Assembly (NCBI GenBank): GCA_025929595.1
Contig: JAICQA010000021.1
Location: 1-16,480, forward strand
Direction of reading: 5' to 3'
Origin: Xanthobacteraceae bacterium
Lineage (GTDB): Bacteria; Pseudomonadota; Alphaproteobacteria; Rhizobiales; Xanthobacteraceae
Length of the DNA stretch: 16,480 bases
Of this stretch, positions 6,768 to 13,636 are shown piece after piece (within the stretch, counting starts at the first letter, position 1; the number at the start of each line of letters is the position of its first letter). The translations under genes were made by a program, and so were the position numbers. The notes beneath the pieces were generated by a model. The model saw only the letters and a program-made list of their open reading frames with translations, was not told the DNA's origin and searched no databases.

Positions 6768-8087
6768 TTACTGGAGGGCTTCGCCGTGCTGCGTGACGTC
6801 GAGACCCATGCGTTCGGCGTCGGGGCTGACGCGCAGCCCGACCATGAGGTCGATCACCTTCAGCACAATGAAGGTGACGATGCCGCACCAGGCGACGGTT
6901 ACGACCACGCCGATGAACTGCGTTTGCAGTTGCGCAGCGTTGCCTTCCAGAAGGCCCGGCTGACCACCCGGGTTCGCCGCGGTGGCGGTGAGCGCACCGA
7001 CCGCGAAGACGCCGGTCGCGAGTGTGCCGAGCACGCCGCCGACACCGTGAATGCCGAAGACGTCGAGCGAGTCGTCGTAGTTCAGACGCTGCTTCAGCCA
7101 GGTGCAGGCCCAGAAGCAACTGAGACCGGCGACGGCGCCGATCACGAGCGCATGCCATGGCAGCACGAAGCCGGACGCAGGTGTAATCGTCCCGAGGCCC
7201 GCGATGGCGCCCGACAGGATTCCGAGTACCGACGGTTTGCCGCGTGTCCACCACTCGGCGGCCATCCAGACAAGCGCGCCCATGCTGGCGGCGAGATGCG
7301 TGACGAGGATCGCCATGGTGCCGCGGCCGCCTGCGCTCAACGCCGAGCCGCCGTTGAAGCCGAACCAGCCGACCCACAGAAGGCCCGTGCCGATGACGGC
7401 GAGCGACAGATCGAAGGGCGACATGTTCTCGGTTCCGTAGCCGCGGCGGTTGCCGAGCACGAGACAGGCGACGAGGCCGGCAACGCCCGCGTTGATGTGA
7501 ACGACCGTGCCGCCGGCGAAATCCATTACGCCCCAGGCGCCGAGGAAGCCACCGCCCCACACCCAATGCGCGATCGGCACATAAACGAAGAACAGCCAGA
7601 GGATGCAAAACAGGACGAAGGCCGAAAACTTCATGCGGTCGGCGACCGAACCTGCGACCAGCGCCACGGTGATGATCGCAAAGGTCATCTGGAAGGCCAT
7701 GAACAGGCTTTCCGGCAGATTGTTCGCAAGGTCGTTGACCGAATCCATCGTCATGCCGGCGAGGAACAGGCGGTCGAGCGTACCGATCATCGAGCCGTTG
7801 CCGCCGCCGACGAAAGTGAGGCTGTAGCCCGCGATCATCCAGAGCACGGAGACGATCATGAGCGCGGCCAGACACTGCGCCATCACGCCGAGCAGATGCT
7901 TCTTGCGCACCATGCCCGCGTAGAGCAGCGCAAGGCCCGGGATCGTCATCATCAACACGAGCGCGGTGGCGGTCGTAATCCATGCCGTGTCGGCGGCGTT
8001 GATGGTGGGCCCTTGTGCGAAAGCGGGTGTCGCCAGCGCCGTGAGCGCGAGCGGCGCGAGGCCGCGCTGAAGTTGATTGCGGTTCAT
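6768..8087 (-). CDS. amtB: Ammonium transporter AmtB (distal copy, amtB2)
   Basis: Second ammonium channel of the inner membrane, 439 residues. A signal peptide (1 to about 24, ending PAFAQ) is followed by the 11-helix Amt fold. Asp189 (VMDFAGG), the twin pore histidines His197 (TVVHINAG) and His347 (VFGIHGVGG), the gate region FQMTFA (132-137) and WVGWFGFNGGS (238-248) are all present, so it should be an active channel. It lacks the extra Ala-rich extracytoplasmic segment of amtB1. The ATG at 8087 is preceded by GGGGGGT four bases upstream. It lies 27 bp after glnK2 and ends at its own terminator. Having two complete glnK-amtB pairs suggests either graded ammonium uptake or different conditions of use. 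Confidence 0.96.
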   Translation of the reverse strand: MNRNQLQRGLAPLALTALATPAFAQGPTINAADTAWITTATALVLMMTIPGLALLYAGMVRKKHLLGVMAQCLAALMIVSVLWMIAGYSLTFVGGGNGSMIGTLDRLFLAGMTMDSVNDLANNLPESLFMAFQMTFAIITVALVAGSVADRMKFSAFVLFCILWLFFVYVPIAHWVWGGGFLGAWGVMDFAGGTVVHINAGVAGLVACLVLGNRRGYGTENMSPFDLSLAVIGTGLLWVGWFGFNGGSALSAGGRGTMAILVTHLAASMGALVWMAAEWWTRGKPSVLGILSGAIAGLGTITPASGFVLPWHALVIGAVAGLSCFWACTWLKQRLNYDDSLDVFGIHGVGGVLGTLATGVFAVGALTATAANPGGQPGLLEGNAAQLQTQFIGVVVTVAWCGIVTFIVLKVIDLMVGLRVSPDAERMGLDVTQHGEALQ

Positions 8088-8114
8088 TTTACCCCCCAGG
8101 AAATTGCCGCGCGT

Positions 8115-8453
8115 TCAGAGCGCGTTGGTGTCGGTTTCGCCGGTGCGGATGCGCACGGCATTTTCGATCGGCATGACGAAGATTTTGCCGTCGCCGATCT
8201 GGCCGGTCTTGGCCGCGGAGATGATGGCCTCGACGACCTTAGGCGCGCGCTCGGTGGCGACCGCCACTTCGATGCGGACCTTCGGCAGGAAATTCACGGC
8301 ATATTCGGCGCCGCGATAGATTTCGGTATGGCCCTTCTGGCGGCCATAGCCCTTGACCTCGGTGACGGTCAGGCCCTGCACGCCGATGGCCATCAGCGCG
8401 TCGCGGACCTCCTCAAGCTTGAACGGTTTGATTACGGCGATGACGAGCTTCAT
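8115..8453 (-). CDS. glnK: PII nitrogen regulatory protein GlnK (glnK2)
   Basis: PII signal protein of 112 residues that gates the neighbouring AmtB and reports nitrogen and energy status. Tyr51 and the whole T-loop (residues 37-55) are identical to glnK1, as is TGQIGDGKIFV. The differences cluster at residues 67-80 (ATERAPKVVEAIIS here, ASDLVKKVIAAITG in glnK1) and in the last ten residues. The ATG at 8453 yields the canonical MKLVIAVIKPFKLEEVRDAL start, with AGAGGA about eight bases upstream. It leads amtB2 by 27 bp. A perfect NtrC-type dyad lies about 145 bp upstream of the start codon, which points to nitrogen control. Confidence 0.97.
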   Translation of the reverse strand: MKLVIAVIKPFKLEEVRDALMAIGVQGLTVTEVKGYGRQKGHTEIYRGAEYAVNFLPKVRIEVAVATERAPKVVEAIISAAKTGQIGDGKIFVMPIENAVRIRTGETDTNAL

Positions 8454-8528
8454 TGCGTCGATCCTCTTGCGTCGGTCCCATTGCTCGAATTGCCGGCAGC
8501 CGGACTGCAAACGAAGAGCTGCCCCGGA

Positions 8529-8544
8529 CGCAAACGCGCGCCCC
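8529..8544 (-). promoter_or_regulatory. Weak sigma-54-like candidate upstream of glnK2
   Basis: The minus strand has GG and GC at the required 10-base interval, with TTTGC matching the -12 block but GGGGCGC a poor -24 block. It lies between the NtrC-type dyad and glnK2, with the dyad centre about 79 bp before the predicted start. Only the spacing and the -12 half support it. Confidence 0.22.
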
Positions 8545-8588
8545 TTGTGGAACATATCGGCAGTATGACCAGAAATTAAGCGGCTCTC

Positions 8589-8607
8589 CTGCACGGAATT
8601 TGTGCAG
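8589..8607. promoter_or_regulatory. NtrC-type binding site upstream of glnK2-amtB2
   Basis: CTGCAC-GGAATTT-GTGCAG is a perfect 6-bp inverted repeat with a 7-bp spacer. It matches the NtrC pattern TGCAC-N7-GTGCA exactly. It sits 136-154 bp before the glnK2 start codon and 42 bp past the tesB stop. This is typical enhancer placement for NtrC acting on a sigma-54 promoter. NtrC control of glnK-amtB is established in related bacteria; binding here is inferred from the match. Confidence 0.7.
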
Positions 8608-8649
8608 CGAAGCCCAACGAATAAGCAGAAATTTCGACTGCCGCGCGGT

Positions 8650-9510
8650 CTAGGCTGTCCGTTCGCGGATCAGACCTTCCTGCGCGACCGACGCAATCAA
8701 CTGGCCGTCGCGGGAATAAATGAGACCGCGCGAGAAGCCGAGCGCGCTTTCTGCGTTGGGTGTGTCCTGTGCGTAGAGCAGCCACTCGTCGGCGCGAAAG
8801 GGACGGTGAAACCACATGGCGTGATCGAGACTTGCGCCCTGAATCGCCTTCTCGAACACCGTGCGGCCATGCGGAATGAGCGCGGAGTCGAGCAGCATCA
8901 TGTCCGAGGCGTAGGCAAGCACGCATTGATGAATGGCGGGGTCTTCGGGCAAAGGCTTGGTCGCGCGCATCCAGACATTAAAACGGGGTTCGCGATGATC
9001 GCGGGATATGTAGCGCTTGAATTCGACCGGGCGCATTTCGATTGGACGCTCGCGCTCGTAATAGCGGCGAACGGGCTCGGGCATGGTCGGCAGGATGCCT
9101 TTGCGCATTTCTTCTTCGCTCGGCAATTTTTCCGGCGGCGGGACGTCGGGCATCGGCGCCTGATGCGAGAATCCCTGCTCGTCGCGATGGAACGACGCCA
9201 TCATCGAGAAGATCGCCTTGCCGTGCTGGATCGCTTTGACGCCGCGCGTGGTGAAGCTGCCGCCGTCGCGGATGCGATCCACCTCGTAGATGATCGGCAC
9301 TTTGGGATCGCCGGGCAGGATGAAATAGGCATGCAGCGAATGGGCAAGCCGGTTCTCGACCGTGCGCGTCGCGGCGACGAGCGCCTGACCGATCACCTGA
9401 CCGCCAAAGACGCGCTGCCAGCCGACCTGCGGACTCATGCCGCGATAGAGGTTCACTTCCAGCCGTTCGAGATCGAGGATTTCGAGCAGGGTCTCGACGG
9501 CGCCGGGCAT
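8650..9510 (-). CDS. tesB: Acyl-CoA thioesterase II
   Basis: Hydrolyses acyl-CoA to free fatty acid and CoA in the cytoplasm. The 286 residues form the double hot-dog TesB fold. The E. coli catalytic triad Asp204-Thr228-Gln278 aligns with Asp203 (ASDMMLLD), Ser227 (GASLDHAMWFH) and Gln277 (SVAQEGLIR); Ser for Thr is a conservative change. GWQRVFGGQVIGQAL and SLHAYFILPGD are strong family signatures. The ATG at 9510 has GAGG five bases upstream and gives the usual TesB start; the open frame could extend 23 residues further upstream but without family similarity. The gene is transcribed divergently from the flavin hydroxylase gene, 104 bp apart. A perfect -35 (CTTGAC, minus strand 9571-9566) lies upstream, but the matching -10 is poor. 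Confidence 0.95.
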   Translation of the reverse strand: MPGAVETLLEILDLERLEVNLYRGMSPQVGWQRVFGGQVIGQALVAATRTVENRLAHSLHAYFILPGDPKVPIIYEVDRIRDGGSFTTRGVKAIQHGKAIFSMMASFHRDEQGFSHQAPMPDVPPPEKLPSEEEMRKGILPTMPEPVRRYYERERPIEMRPVEFKRYISRDHREPRFNVWMRATKPLPEDPAIHQCVLAYASDMMLLDSALIPHGRTVFEKAIQGASLDHAMWFHRPFRADEWLLYAQDTPNAESALGFSRGLIYSRDGQLIASVAQEGLIRERTA

Positions 9511-9542
9511 GAAGGCCTCGAAGAATAAAGGCGGGAACAGCG

Positions 9543-9571
9543 AATTGCGCCGCCAAACGCGGTCCGTCAAG
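9543..9571 (-). promoter_or_regulatory. Possible tesB promoter
   Basis: The minus strand reads CTTGAC-N17-GCAATT. The -35 matches the rhizobial consensus CTTGAC-N17-CTATAT perfectly and the spacing is right, but the -10 is weak. The predicted start is about 25 bases before the tesB ATG. Confidence 0.28.
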
Positions 9572-9614
9572 TGCGCCACGGACAGGCCACAGCATGATGC
9601 GATAGGCTAGCGGG

Positions 9615-10835
9615 ATGAATGGCAGGGCCGCCAAATTCGACGTGACGATCGCAGGCGCCGGCACCGCCGGTCTCGCGCTTGCCGCCGCGTTGAAGCAAGG
9701 GCTCGGCGGCGGCTTCGCCGTGGCGGTCTGCGATCCCGCGCTGAAGACCGATCCGCGGTCCGACGATCGTGTGTCGGCGATCGCGGGCGGCGCACGGCGG
9801 CTGCTCACGGCGCTCGGGGCATGGGAGCGGCTCACGGGCCCGGTGCAGCCCATTCTTTCCATGGACATTACGGACAGCCGGCTCGAGGACGCCGTCCGCC
9901 CGACATTTCTGTCATTCGATGCCGCCGACGAGCCGGCGGCGCACATGGTCGAGAACCGCGACGTGCTCGATGCGTTGCGTACGGTGGCGCTCGATGCGGG
10001 CGTGCAGTTTGTTGCCGCGGTTGCCGAAAGCTACGACACGGACGACAGCGGCGTCCGTGTGCGCGTGAGCGACGGCGCGGAACTCCATGCACGGCTGCTC
10101 GTTGCGGCGGACGGCGCGCGCTCCAGGCTGCGCGAGCAGGCCGGCATCAAGACCGTGAACTGGAGCTATGGCCAGTCGGGGATTGTCGCGACCATCGGCC
10201 ATGAGCGCGAACATGACGGCAAGGCCGTGCAGCATTTTCTTGCCGGCGGACCGTTCGCGATCCTGCCGCTCGCGGGCAAACAGTCGTCGATCGTGTGGAC
10301 GGAGCCGGCAGCGGAAGCGGAGCGGCTGGTGTCGCTTTCACCCGTTGAATTTCATGCCGAGCTTGAAAGGCGCTTCGGCCTGCAGCTTGGCGAGATCGAG
10401 GTGCTTTCGAGGCCGCGCGCCTTTCCGCTCGGCTTTTCCATCGCGCGCAGCTTCGTGGCTGAACGGCTCGCCCTGGTCGGCGATGCCGCGCACGTCATTC
10501 ATCCGATCGCCGGGCAGGGGCTTAACCTCGGCCTGCGCGACGTGGCGGCGCTCGCTGAAAGCATCGTCGAAGCGGCGCGCCTCGGGCTCGATCCGGGCGC
10601 GACTGAGACGCTTGCAAAATACGAGCGCTGGCGGCGCTTCGACACGCTCGCCATGAGCTTAACGACCGACGCGCTGAACCGGCTGTTCTCGAACCGCTCC
10701 GACGCACTGAAACTGCTGCGCGACGTGGGGCTCGGACTTGTCGACCGCGCGCCGTCCCTTAAGCGGATATTCGCGAAAGAAGCGGCGGGGCTCACCGGCG
10801 AAGTGCCGCGGCTCCTGCGCGGAGAGGTGCTGTAG
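9615..10835 (+). CDS. UbiH/UbiF/COQ6-family FAD-dependent ubiquinone hydroxylase
   Basis: Class A flavoprotein monooxygenase of 406 residues, of the family that hydroxylates the ubiquinone ring using O2 and NAD(P)H. An N-terminal Rossmann motif GAGTAG (14-19) binds FAD. The DG motif AADGARSRLREQ (about 165-175) and the GD motif LVGDAAHVIHP followed by IAGQGLNLGLRDV (287-310) are intact and diagnostic. Which ring position it modifies cannot be told; alphaproteobacteria use UbiL or UbiM in place of some E. coli enzymes, and this could be UbiL. The ATG at 9615 starts at the normal distance from the FAD motif, with only weak upstream purines (TAGGCTAGCGGG). It diverges from tesB and ends seven bases before a double-hairpin repeat that probably serves as its terminator. 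Confidence 0.9.
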   Translation: MNGRAAKFDVTIAGAGTAGLALAAALKQGLGGGFAVAVCDPALKTDPRSDDRVSAIAGGARRLLTALGAWERLTGPVQPILSMDITDSRLEDAVRPTFLSFDAADEPAAHMVENRDVLDALRTVALDAGVQFVAAVAESYDTDDSGVRVRVSDGAELHARLLVAADGARSRLREQAGIKTVNWSYGQSGIVATIGHEREHDGKAVQHFLAGGPFAILPLAGKQSSIVWTEPAAEAERLVSLSPVEFHAELERRFGLQLGEIEVLSRPRAFPLGFSIARSFVAERLALVGDAAHVIHPIAGQGLNLGLRDVAALAESIVEAARLGLDPGATETLAKYERWRRFDTLAMSLTTDALNRLFSNRSDALKLLRDVGLGLVDRAPSLKRIFAKEAAGLTGEVPRLLRGEVL

Positions 10836-10841
10836 CTCCTC

Positions 10842-10926
10842 ATTGCCAGGCTTGACCCGGCAATCCAGTCAGACTCTCTCGAAATGCTGCGGCGTTGTTC
10901 TGGATGCCCGGGTCGAGCCCGGGCAT
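10842..10926. repeat. Rhizobial-type double-hairpin intergenic repeat, likely bidirectional terminator
   Basis: The left hairpin 10842-10864 is ATTGCCAGG-CTTGA-CCCGGCAAT with one mismatch. The right hairpin 10904-10926 is ATGCCCGGG-TCGAG-CCCGGGCAT and is perfect. The arrangement closely resembles a REP-like repeat I recall from Bradyrhizobium and Rhodopseudomonas intergenic regions. It lies between two convergent genes, where it could end transcription from both sides. Only one copy occurs in the window. Confidence 0.6.
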
Positions 10927-10963
10927 GAGGGATTTGGCGTTGGAGCCCGGGAGCTAAACGAGG

Positions 10964-11170
10964 TCAGCGCTTCGCCAGCTCCGACTCGTCGAGCTTGCGA
11001 GCTTCCTCCGGCAGCATGATCGGAATGCCGTCGCGGATCGGGTAGGCGAGCCGCGCCGCGCGCGAGACCAGCTCCTGCCGCTCGCGGTCATATTCGAGCG
11101 TGGTCTTGGTGACGGGGCAGACGAGGATTTCCAGCAACTTCGGATCGATCTGTGCGCGGCTGTCGGGCAT
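10964..11170 (-). CDS. Trm112 family protein (YcaR/UPF0434-like)
   Basis: Small cytoplasmic protein of 68 residues. The core LLEILVCPVTKTTLEYD (about 12-28) and the ending AYPIRDGIPIML (about 42-53) match the bacterial Trm112/YcaR family. Eukaryotic Trm112 activates tRNA and rRNA methyltransferases; the role of the bacterial form is poorly known. Only one Cys-Pro is present, so it is not a full four-cysteine zinc finger. The ATG at 11170 has GGAG six bases upstream. It is the last gene of a tight operon, starting 11 bp after the Lon-domain gene. Confidence 0.88.
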   Translation of the reverse strand: MPDSRAQIDPKLLEILVCPVTKTTLEYDRERQELVSRAARLAYPIRDGIPIMLPEEARKLDESELAKR

Positions 11171-11181
11171 CGTTTTCTCCG

Positions 11182-11844
11182 CTATTGCAGGGATGTTTCG
11201 CCGTCCTCGCCCGGTTCGGCAAGGGAGAATTCGGTGATGGCGATGAGCAGCTCCGCACGCGACTTGAGATCGGCCGCCTCGAGCAGCGCCTGTTTCTCGC
11301 GCGTGCCGAAGGGTGACATCATCGAGAGACCGTTCACCAGCGCCTCAATCGGCGCGTCGCGGATGCCCGACCAGTCGGCCTGGATGCGGTTGACCTCGAG
11401 ATAATCCTTCAGCGTGCGCAGGAGCGCCTCGCGGTCGACCGCGGCGCCCGTCGGGTCGGCCGCGAAGTCGCCGGCGAACTCGGTAAAGTCCACGCGGCAC
11501 TGGCGGTAGAGCGTGCCGACATTGAGCTCGTCGCGCAGACGGAAGCGGCTGATGCCGGAGAGCGTGATCAGGATGCGGCCGTCGCCCGTCTCCTCGTAAG
11601 CGACGATACGTCCGGCACAGCCGACCTGAAAGAGCGGGGGCGGTGTCGACGTCTCGGGCTTCTCGGGCTGGATCATGCCGACAATGCGCGCGCCGCTCAT
11701 CGCGTCGTCCGTCATCGCGAGATAGCGCGGCTCGAAGATATTGAGGGGCAGCCGGCCGCGTGGCAGCAGCAATGCGCCGGTGAGCGGAAACACCGGGATC
11801 GTCTCCGGCAGGTCGGCCGGCCCGCGGTAAATCTTGGCCGCCAT
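11182..11844 (-). CDS. Lon N-terminal (LonSB) substrate-binding domain protein
   Basis: Stand-alone Lon N-terminal domain of 220 residues with neither AAA+ nor protease domains. IPVFPLTGALLLPRGRLPLNIFEPRYLAM (about 15-43) is the family signature, and the region to about residue 120 forms the beta barrel (CAGRIVAYEETGDGRILITLSGISRF). The rest is helical (about 130-205). In full Lon this domain recognises unfolded substrates; alone it may be an adaptor or chaperone-like factor, but its role is not established. The ATG at 11844 has GGAGG five bases upstream. It follows cnoX by 17 bp, and the pairing with a chaperedoxin suggests protein quality control. Confidence 0.92.
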   Translation of the reverse strand: MAAKIYRGPADLPETIPVFPLTGALLLPRGRLPLNIFEPRYLAMTDDAMSGARIVGMIQPEKPETSTPPPLFQVGCAGRIVAYEETGDGRILITLSGISRFRLRDELNVGTLYRQCRVDFTEFAGDFAADPTGAAVDREALLRTLKDYLEVNRIQADWSGIRDAPIEALVNGLSMMSPFGTREKQALLEAADLKSRAELLIAITEFSLAEPGEDGETSLQ

Positions 11845-11861
11845 AGCGACCTCCGCGAAAT

Positions 11862-12767
11862 CTACGAGAACAGGATCGACGACAGCTTGCGGCGGCCCTG
11901 CACGGTCATCTCGTCGGTCGCGCCCCAGGCCTCGAAGAATTGCACGAGCTGCTTGCGCGCGGCCTCATCATTCCATTTGCGGTCGCGGCGCACGATCGTG
12001 AGCAGATGATCGAGCGCCTCTTCGCGCCTGCCGGATGCGTTGAGGGCCACCGCGAGATCGAAGCGCGCCTGATGATCCTTATCGTTCGCGGCGACCGCGG
12101 CCTCGAGTGCCGAGAGGTCGCCGACGGACGCGGCCTTCTCCTTCAGTTCGAGCGCGGCGCGCGCTGCGGCGATGCCGGGATCGTTTTCCTTACCTTTCGG
12201 GACGAGCGAGAGCGTCTGCTTCGCCGCTTCGGTATTGCCGGCCTCGATATGCGCGCGGGCGAGACCGCCGAGCGCGGCCACATTGTCGGACTCCTCGGCG
12301 AGGATTTGCGCGTAGACTTCGGCGGCGCCCGCCGCGTCGCCGGCTGCAAGCATTTCGTCGGCGGTCTTCACGACGTCCGCAATGCCGCCCTCCGTCTTGC
12401 CCGCGATACGCTCGATGAAGGCCGCGACCTGGTTCTCGGGCAACGCGCCCATGAAGCCGTCGACCGGCTGGCCGTTCACGAAGGCGAACACGGTCGGGAT
12501 CGACTGGATGCCGAGTTGCTGCGCAATCTGCGGGTGGTCGTCGATGTTCATCTTGACGAGCTTGACCTTGCCCTTCGCCGCGCGGACGACCTTTTCAAGC
12601 GTCGGCGTCAGCGTCTTGCACGGTCCGCACCACGGCGCCCAGAAGTCGACCAGCACCGGACGCGTGCGCGACTCCTCGATGACGTCCTTCATGAAGGTCT
12701 GGGCGGTCGTGTCGGAGACGAGATTGTCGGGCGTCGCGGGGGCGGCCTGTCCCTGATTGAGCAGCAT
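11862..12767 (-). CDS. cnoX: Thioredoxin-TPR chaperedoxin CnoX (YbbN family)
   Basis: Cytoplasmic protein of 301 residues joining a thioredoxin domain (about 15-120) to tetratricopeptide-like helical repeats (about 125-301). The active site WCGPC (46-50) has both cysteines and the cis-Pro is in QSIPTVFAF (Pro91), so it should be redox active. E. coli CnoX has lost the first cysteine and acts as a bleach-activated holdase; Caulobacter CnoX retains two cysteines and is reported to work as both thioredoxin and constitutive holdase. This protein resembles the latter type. The ATG at 12767 has GGAG five bases upstream. It is the first gene of a cnoX, Lon-domain, Trm112 operon with gaps of 17 and 11 bp. 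Confidence 0.93.
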   Translation of the reverse strand: MLLNQGQAAPATPDNLVSDTTAQTFMKDVIEESRTRPVLVDFWAPWCGPCKTLTPTLEKVVRAAKGKVKLVKMNIDDHPQIAQQLGIQSIPTVFAFVNGQPVDGFMGALPENQVAAFIERIAGKTEGGIADVVKTADEMLAAGDAAGAAEVYAQILAEESDNVAALGGLARAHIEAGNTEAAKQTLSLVPKGKENDPGIAAARAALELKEKAASVGDLSALEAAVAANDKDHQARFDLAVALNASGRREEALDHLLTIVRRDRKWNDEAARKQLVQFFEAWGATDEMTVQGRRKLSSILFS

Positions 12768-12884
12768 GGGCGCTCCGGTTCCTCTAGCTGAATTTCGCCC
12801 GATACATGGGAGTTTCAGCCGCGCTTTGCAATCGGCGACTTGATTCTGGCCCTGGACTTGGGGTTAGGCCCTCACTCGGTGCTG

Positions 12885-13400
12885 TTAAGTATCCTCGGGC
12901 GCGGGGCCGGAAAGCGGCAGGATGCGCGGCTCATGGCCGGTGGCGCGCAGGAAGCGCAGGAGATCGGCCCAGGCGATCTGGGTCGTGCCGGTATTTTCAA
13001 GCGGGTGGCAGTTGATGTGCGCAAACGTCGCGAGCGGCGCATCGATCAATACCTCGACGCGGCCTTCCCTGTCGTTGATCGCGGCGAAGGCGGTGACGGA
13101 GCCGGGCTCGATGCCGAGGTTCTCGCGCAGCCGCTCGGCCTTGCCGAAGGAGAGGCGGCCTGACGCACCGATGCGCCGGTGCAGGTGCTTCAGATCGATC
13201 TCGGCGTGATGCTCGGCGACGGCGAGGAAGAGGCTGCCCTTCTTGTCGATGAGAAAGAGGTTCTTGGTGTGGGCGCCGTCGAGGCGCTCATAGAGCCCGC
13301 GCGACTGCTCGACCGTGAAGAGCGGCTCGTGCCGCACCGTCCTGGTTTCAATGCCGAGCTGCTCAAGGAAGGCGAAGAGTTCGGCAGGCGTTGCGGGCAT
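12885..13400 (-). CDS. prdX: Prolyl-tRNA deacylase ProXp-ala (PrdX, YbaK/INS family)
   Basis: Free-standing editing enzyme of 171 residues that removes alanine mischarged on tRNA-Pro. The family core is HEPLFTVEQSRGLYERLDGAHTKNLFL (about 24-50), with the likely catalytic Lys46 in HTKNLFL. GASGRLSFGKAERL (78-91), EPGSVTAFA (98-106) and FAHINCHPLENTGTTQI (126-142) complete the pattern. The ATG at 13400 matches family starts; a TTG at 13445 would add 15 residues that look like intergenic sequence. Ribosome-site support is weak (GGAA). It lies 117 bp upstream of cnoX on the same strand and diverges from the tRNA-Gly gene. No terminator is evident between it and cnoX. Confidence 0.9.
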   Translation of the reverse strand: MPATPAELFAFLEQLGIETRTVRHEPLFTVEQSRGLYERLDGAHTKNLFLIDKKGSLFLAVAEHHAEIDLKHLHRRIGASGRLSFGKAERLRENLGIEPGSVTAFAAINDREGRVEVLIDAPLATFAHINCHPLENTGTTQIAWADLLRFLRATGHEPRILPLSGPAPEDT

Positions 13401-13463
13401 GATTGGCGGGGTTCCGGAGGCGCGGAGCGCATCTAGCGGGGCCAAACGCAGCGCGGCAAGGTG

Positions 13464-13492
13464 CTTGGCTTTGCCGCAGACGGACGCTATAT
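13464..13492 (+). promoter_or_regulatory. Promoter of the tRNA-Gly gene
   Basis: CTTGGC (13464-13469) and CTATAT (13487-13492) are spaced by exactly 17 bases. The rhizobial housekeeping consensus is CTTGAC-N17-CTATAT, so only one base differs. The predicted start is about a dozen bases before the mature tRNA at 13512. Confidence 0.72.
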
Positions 13493-13511
13493 GCTCCCCC
13501 TCTCGACGGAT

Positions 13512-13586
13512 GCGGGTGTAGCTCAGGGGTAGAGCACAACCTTGCCAAGGTTGGGGTCGTGGGTTCGAATCCCATCGCCCGCTCCA
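13512..13586 (+). tRNA. tRNA-Gly (anticodon GCC)
   Basis: A full cloverleaf with encoded CCA, 75 nt. The acceptor stem is GCGGGTG with CGCCCGC (one G-T pair) and the D arm is GCTC...GAGC with AGGGGTA as loop. The anticodon stem is CAACC/GGTTG around TTGCCAA, placing GCC at 13544-13546 to read GGC and GGU. The T arm is GTGGG-TTCGAAT-CCCAT. It is convergent with the ECF sigma gene, 50 bp away, with no clear terminator hairpin between them. Confidence 0.97.
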
Positions 13587-13636
13587 GTCGACTTTAAGCC
13601 GATGCTTGGCGTTGTACGAGACCGCGACGGCGGCCG

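Noticed and set aside
6633..8579. Plus-strand open frame of 648 codons spanning amtB2 and glnK2
   Set aside because: It covers two clear minus-strand genes, a terminator and the intergenic region; this is an effect of codon bias, not a gene.
13512..13636. tRNA-Gly as an integration site for a mobile element
   Set aside because: No integrase, no repeated tRNA 3' end and no change in gene character is visible on either side.
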